From contig CAYSPJ010000004.1 in the NCBI GenBank assembly GCA_964432875.1, forward strand, positions 1-64,000: DNA of 64,000 nt, in the 5' to 3' direction. The DNA is from JACJYE01 sp964432875. Its GTDB lineage: Bacteria; Bacteroidota; Bacteroidia; Chitinophagales; Saprospiraceae. Below, in pieces: positions 61,227 through 64,000 of the stretch (positions within the stretch are counted from its first letter, which is position 1; each line of letters begins with the position of its first letter). Position numbers and translations under genes: made by a program. The notes beneath the pieces were generated by a model. It made no database searches, was not told the origin of the DNA, and saw only the letters and a program-made list of their open reading frames with translations.

Positions 61227-63616
61227 GGCCCAAAACGCTCCGGCTCAGCCTCCCGCATCAGTTGGAAAATCCGCTCGAAAACCTCTTCGGCATTGGGCTT
61301 AGAATAGTAATCGCCATCCGAACCGTAAGGCGGGCGGTGCGCCTGAGCGGTAATGGTCAGTGGTGGCGAGTCTAGCCATTGGTAGCCGCCTTGTATTTCC
61401 AATACCTGTTGCATCATATAAGCTGTGGCACCGCCCGGCACATCTTCGTCCATAAAAACGATGCGGTTGGTCTGCTTCAAAGACTCCAGGATGCGCCACT
61501 CCCGGTCGAAAGGCAATAGGGTCTGCACATCAATCAGCTCGACGGAAATGCCTTCTTCTTCCAACATGGCGATGCCCTGTTGAGCAACTCGGATGCAAGA
61601 ACCGTAAGTGACCAGGCTCAGGTCGGTGCCGGGCTGTAAAACCTCCGGCATGCCCAAAGGCACGCAAAAGGTATCAATATTATCAGGCAAGCGCTCTTTT
61701 AGCCGGTAGCCATTGAGGCACTCGATCAGCAAGGCTGGGTCGTCAGATTGTAGCATGGTATTGTACATACCCGCCGCTTGTACCATATTGCGTGGCGTGA
61801 GGATATACATACCTCGCAAAGCGCCCAACAAGATACTCATCGGAGAGCCAGAGTGCCAAATACCTTCCAGGCGATGGCCCCGGGTTCGGATAATGGCAGG
61901 CGCTGCCTGCAGGTTATTGGAGCGGTAGCGCAGCGTCGCCAAGTCATCAGACAGAGGGGATAGGGCATAAATCAGGTAATCCAAATATTGGATTTCAGCG
62001 ATAGGCCGCAGCCCCCGCGATGCCATACCGATAGCATAGCCCACAATAGTCCACTCCCGGATACCCGTGTCAAAAACCCGGGATTCTCCGTGTTTTTCCT
62101 GCAAACCAGCAAAGCCCTGGTTGACATCGCCAATTTTGCCTACATCCTCCCCAAAGGCGATGATTTGCGGGTATCTTTCCAGTGCCCGGTCAAAGAAGGT
62201 ATTGAGTATTTCATAACCATTCATAATTGGTGAGCCATCCGAGTAGCGGGCCGGCACCGCCGGCACGCGGGTAGCCGCGCGCCCCGTCTCGCTGTAAAGG
62301 TGGGCCCGGTAGCGCTGCTGCACCTGGATTGCGTCCGCTTGTAGGAAGGCCTGTAGCTGTTGCCGGGCGGGCGAATCCTCTCCCCGGGTAGCAAACAACA
62401 TCTGGCGCACACTGCGCACTATCTCTGCATGAGACGGATTGAGGAGGGCTTTATATTCGTGGCGGATTTTTTGCGCCCGCCCTTCTTGCCTGGCCTGGCT
62501 AGCCAGCGCATCAAAAAGAAGGCTTAGCGATTTCCACTCCTTGTGTATCGGCTCGCTATAGGCTTTCCAGGCACGGTCGCGCGCGCTTTTCACCTCCGTC
62601 CGGGCTTTAGCCTCCAGCTTTAGCAGCTCTTCTTCAGTAGCGAAACCATTAGCCAGGAGCCACGCGCGAAATTTGGCATTGCAATCGTGTGCCGCTTCCC
62701 AATCCAGGCGCTCCTGGGATTTATAGCGCTCATGGGAGCCGGAGGTAGAGTGCCCCTGTGGCTGCGTCAAATCATCAATGTGGAATAGCACCGGCCGGTG
62801 GTAGCGGCGGGCAATGGCAACCCCTTCTTGGTAAGCCTGGCAGAGCGCGGGGTAATCCCATCCTTTGACGTGGAAAATCTCCAGGCCATTGGTGCCTTGT
62901 TCTGCCTGAAAGCCTTGCATGGCCTGGGAAATACTGTCTTTGGTCGTTTGCCGGTCGCGGGAGACCGAAATGCCATAGCCGTCATCCACTACGGTTATTA
63001 CTAAAGGTACTTGCTGCACGCCAGCAGCATTTGCTACCTCCCAGAAGGCGCCTTCAGAGGTGCTGGCGTCACCGATATTGCAAAATACGACTTCGTTGCC
63101 GTTATCGGAAAAGGGCGTGTTTTGTAATGCCTCAATTTCGCGGTACTTTTTGGAGGCGATAGCCAGGCCGATGCCACGCGCCATCTGCCCGCCGGTGGTG
63201 GAGATATCAGAAGATAAATTGCGGCGCTCCCGGTGGTTGAGCCAATTGCCCTGAGCATCGATCAGGGGGGTGGCGTGGTGGTTGTTCATTTGCCGCCCGC
63301 CGGAGAAGGGGTCGTGCCCAGCATCGGCATACAATTGGGCAAACAAATCTTCCAGGGTGCCCAGTTCCAGGGCCAATACCAAGGTATGGCCCCGGTAGTA
63401 ATCGGCACGGAAATCCCCTGGTTGGAAAACTTTGGCCATTGCGAGCTGGAAAAGTTCTTTGCCATCATCAGATACGCCGAACTTGGCCTTGCCGGTTAGT
63501 ACTTCCCGGCGGATAAGCAAACTAGCTTCCCGGCTGAGCACACACAGGAAGTAATCCTGAAGCATTTCTTCCTGGCTGAAGCCAGGGGGGAGGGGGAGTG
63601 ATTTTGATTTTTCCAA
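61217..63616 (-). CDS. 2-oxoacid dehydrogenase E1, alpha-beta fusion
   Basis: A 799-residue thiamin-diphosphate E1 component with both subunits in one chain. The alpha half (about 1-420) has the TPP loop GDASTSEGAFWEVANAAG and HSTSGSHERYKS. The beta half (about 460-799) has FGEDVGKIGDVNQGFAGLQEKHG, DTGIREWTIVGYAIGMASRGLRPIAEIQY and the end YGSDGDYYSKPNAEEV. Fusions of this kind occur in Bacteroidota as branched-chain or pyruvate-type E1 without adjacent E2/E3; the substrate is open. TTG 63616 is used because a -7 box (63651-63658) lies upstream of it. TTG 63661 would lie before that box; the next ATG (63565) would trim the N-terminus. Confidence 0.9.
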   Translation of the reverse strand: MEKSKSLPLPPGFSQEEMLQDYFLCVLSREASLLIRREVLTGKAKFGVSDDGKELFQLAMAKVFQPGDFRADYYRGHTLVLALELGTLEDLFAQLYADAGHDPFSGGRQMNNHHATPLIDAQGNWLNHRERRNLSSDISTTGGQMARGIGLAIASKKYREIEALQNTPFSDNGNEVVFCNIGDASTSEGAFWEVANAAGVQQVPLVITVVDDGYGISVSRDRQTTKDSISQAMQGFQAEQGTNGLEIFHVKGWDYPALCQAYQEGVAIARRYHRPVLFHIDDLTQPQGHSTSGSHERYKSQERLDWEAAHDCNAKFRAWLLANGFATEEELLKLEAKARTEVKSARDRAWKAYSEPIHKEWKSLSLLFDALASQARQEGRAQKIRHEYKALLNPSHAEIVRSVRQMLFATRGEDSPARQQLQAFLQADAIQVQQRYRAHLYSETGRAATRVPAVPARYSDGSPIMNGYEILNTFFDRALERYPQIIAFGEDVGKIGDVNQGFAGLQEKHGESRVFDTGIREWTIVGYAIGMASRGLRPIAEIQYLDYLIYALSPLSDDLATLRYRSNNLQAAPAIIRTRGHRLEGIWHSGSPMSILLGALRGMYILTPRNMVQAAGMYNTMLQSDDPALLIECLNGYRLKERLPDNIDTFCVPLGMPEVLQPGTDLSLVTYGSCIRVAQQGIAMLEEEGISVELIDVQTLLPFDREWRILESLKQTNRIVFMDEDVPGGATAYMMQQVLEIQGGYQWLDSPPLTITAQAHRPPYGSDGDYYSKPNAEEVFERIFQLMREAEPERFGPQL

Positions 63617-63650
63617 TGGCAGGCAGTCGCTTGTGAGTGAATAATAGGTG

Positions 63651-63658
63651 CAAAGATA
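63651..63658 (-). promoter_or_regulatory. -7 box of the E1 gene
   Basis: TATCTTTG on the minus strand, 34 bases before TTG 63616. A full TAnnTTTG match; no spaced TTG seen. It sets the start choice for the downstream gene. Confidence 0.55.
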
Positions 63659-63872
63659 CAACTATGCATTGATTATTCAGGGTTTGGGTTCAATACAGCC
63701 GGGTAGGTACTTGGGCGTAGCAAGGGTATGCGACTTTCTTTTATGCCTTTTTTTGAGCTGAAAAGCAAAAAATGATGCTCTGAAAAGCAATCAAGCAAAA
63801 AGATATTCATAACTTTGAGTTAACATTCAGTTAAAATGCTCGTCGAACGAACACCACTAGTATGAAAAAAGC

Positions 63873-63909
63873 AGGGGCCTCCGAAAAACGGAGGCCCCTA
63901 ATTTTTTTC
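63873..63909. terminator. Strong bidirectional terminator
   Basis: A perfect 11-bp G+C-rich stem (AGGGGCCTCCG / CGGAGGCCCCT) with a 5-A loop. T-runs lie on both sides (ATTTTTTT on plus, CTTTTTTC on minus). It closes the partial gene at the right edge, whose stop codon overlaps the stem. Confidence 0.9.
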
Positions 63910-64000
63910 CAATAGGATGAGATTCATGTTTACCAGCTGCTCCTGTGCAGCCTCAAAATCAGGGGCGTAACCCAGGATGAACCCGCCGCCGCCAGCTCCG
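63898..64000 (-). CDS. C-terminus of a GHMP-kinase-like protein, runs off the window
   Basis: Only the last 33 residues are in the window, ending TAG at 63898-63900: GAGGGGFILGYAPDFEAAQEQLVN...ILLEKN. A Gly-rich GAGGGGF loop followed by a short beta-alpha tail is typical of the last motif of GHMP small-molecule kinases (galactokinase, mevalonate or heptose kinase). Which member cannot be told. The strong terminator follows directly. Confidence 0.6.
   Translation of the reverse strand, partial: GAGGGGFILGYAPDFEAAQEQLVNMNLILLEKN

Noticed and set aside
1..64000. CRISPR arrays, tRNA/rRNA genes, phage or IS elements
   Set aside because: No regularly spaced repeats, cloverleaf signatures, integrase/transposase or phage structural genes were seen by reading; a tRNAscan/CRISPR search would settle it.

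Overview
The window reads as a draft-assembly piece (two 100-N scaffold gaps, 13571-13670 and 22680-22779) of a Bacteroidota chromosome, most likely a marine or aquatic Saprospiria/Lewinella-type organism. The family-level support is a SusC/SusD outer-membrane pair, a type IX secretion C-terminal signal, Omp28, and the Bacteroidota-restricted families DUF3078, DUF4270, DUF4286, DUF4290 and DUF6029. Promoter-like sites also follow the Bacteroidota pattern (-33 TTG / -7 TAnnTTTG), and Shine-Dalgarno sequences are scarce. The genus is inference. No phage, insertion sequence, CRISPR array, rRNA or tRNA was seen.

Layout. 1-8.8 kb: ECF sigma factor with a small membrane protein, MscS channel, DUF3078 protein, GH25 lysozyme, class-III aminotransferase, SusA-like GH13 amylase, a 5'-truncated LytTR regulator and a polytopic membrane protein. 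8.9-17.4 kb: TPR protein divergent from a single-chain 5-oxoprolinase/hydantoinase. This faces (across gap 1) a UspA - GCS2/CBS ligase - histone-deacetylase-family operon. 17.9-25 kb: SusD, SusC and a secreted protein cut by gap 2. 25.5-32.6 kb: housekeeping genes (glyA, a purple-acid-phosphatase-like T9SS cargo, polyprenyl synthase, prs, rplY, omega-amidase). 32.6-39.2 kb: Omp28/DUF6029/TlpA envelope group, an orphan RskA-type anti-sigma, two exported proteins. 39.4-44.3 kb: GNAT, then a 1,111-residue protein with ~261-residue repeats followed by a TPR-like lipoprotein. 44.4-53.2 kb: FucP-type permease coupled to cutC, NlpC/P60 lipoprotein, fdhD, yraN, a TetR regulator with its own operator, an Ig-like lipoprotein, a PHB-depolymerase-type esterase.

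53.2-61.2 kb is a tight cell-wall/sugar block: glgA, then DUF4270 - glmS - DUF4290 - murA - DUF4286 on the minus strand, with panC-panD divergent. glmS and murA make and commit UDP-GlcNAc to peptidoglycan. MurA carries Asp where the fosfomycin-target Cys normally sits. The right end holds a fused E1 alpha/beta 2-oxoacid dehydrogenase and the C-terminus of a GHMP-kinase-like gene ending in a strong bidirectional terminator.

The best candidates for undescribed biology are the repeat-protein/lipoprotein pair (40069-44327) and the UspA/GCS2-CBS/HDAC operon opposite 5-oxoprolinase (9763-17440). The FucP-CutC start/stop coupling argues for a sugar-linked rather than copper-linked role for CutC.
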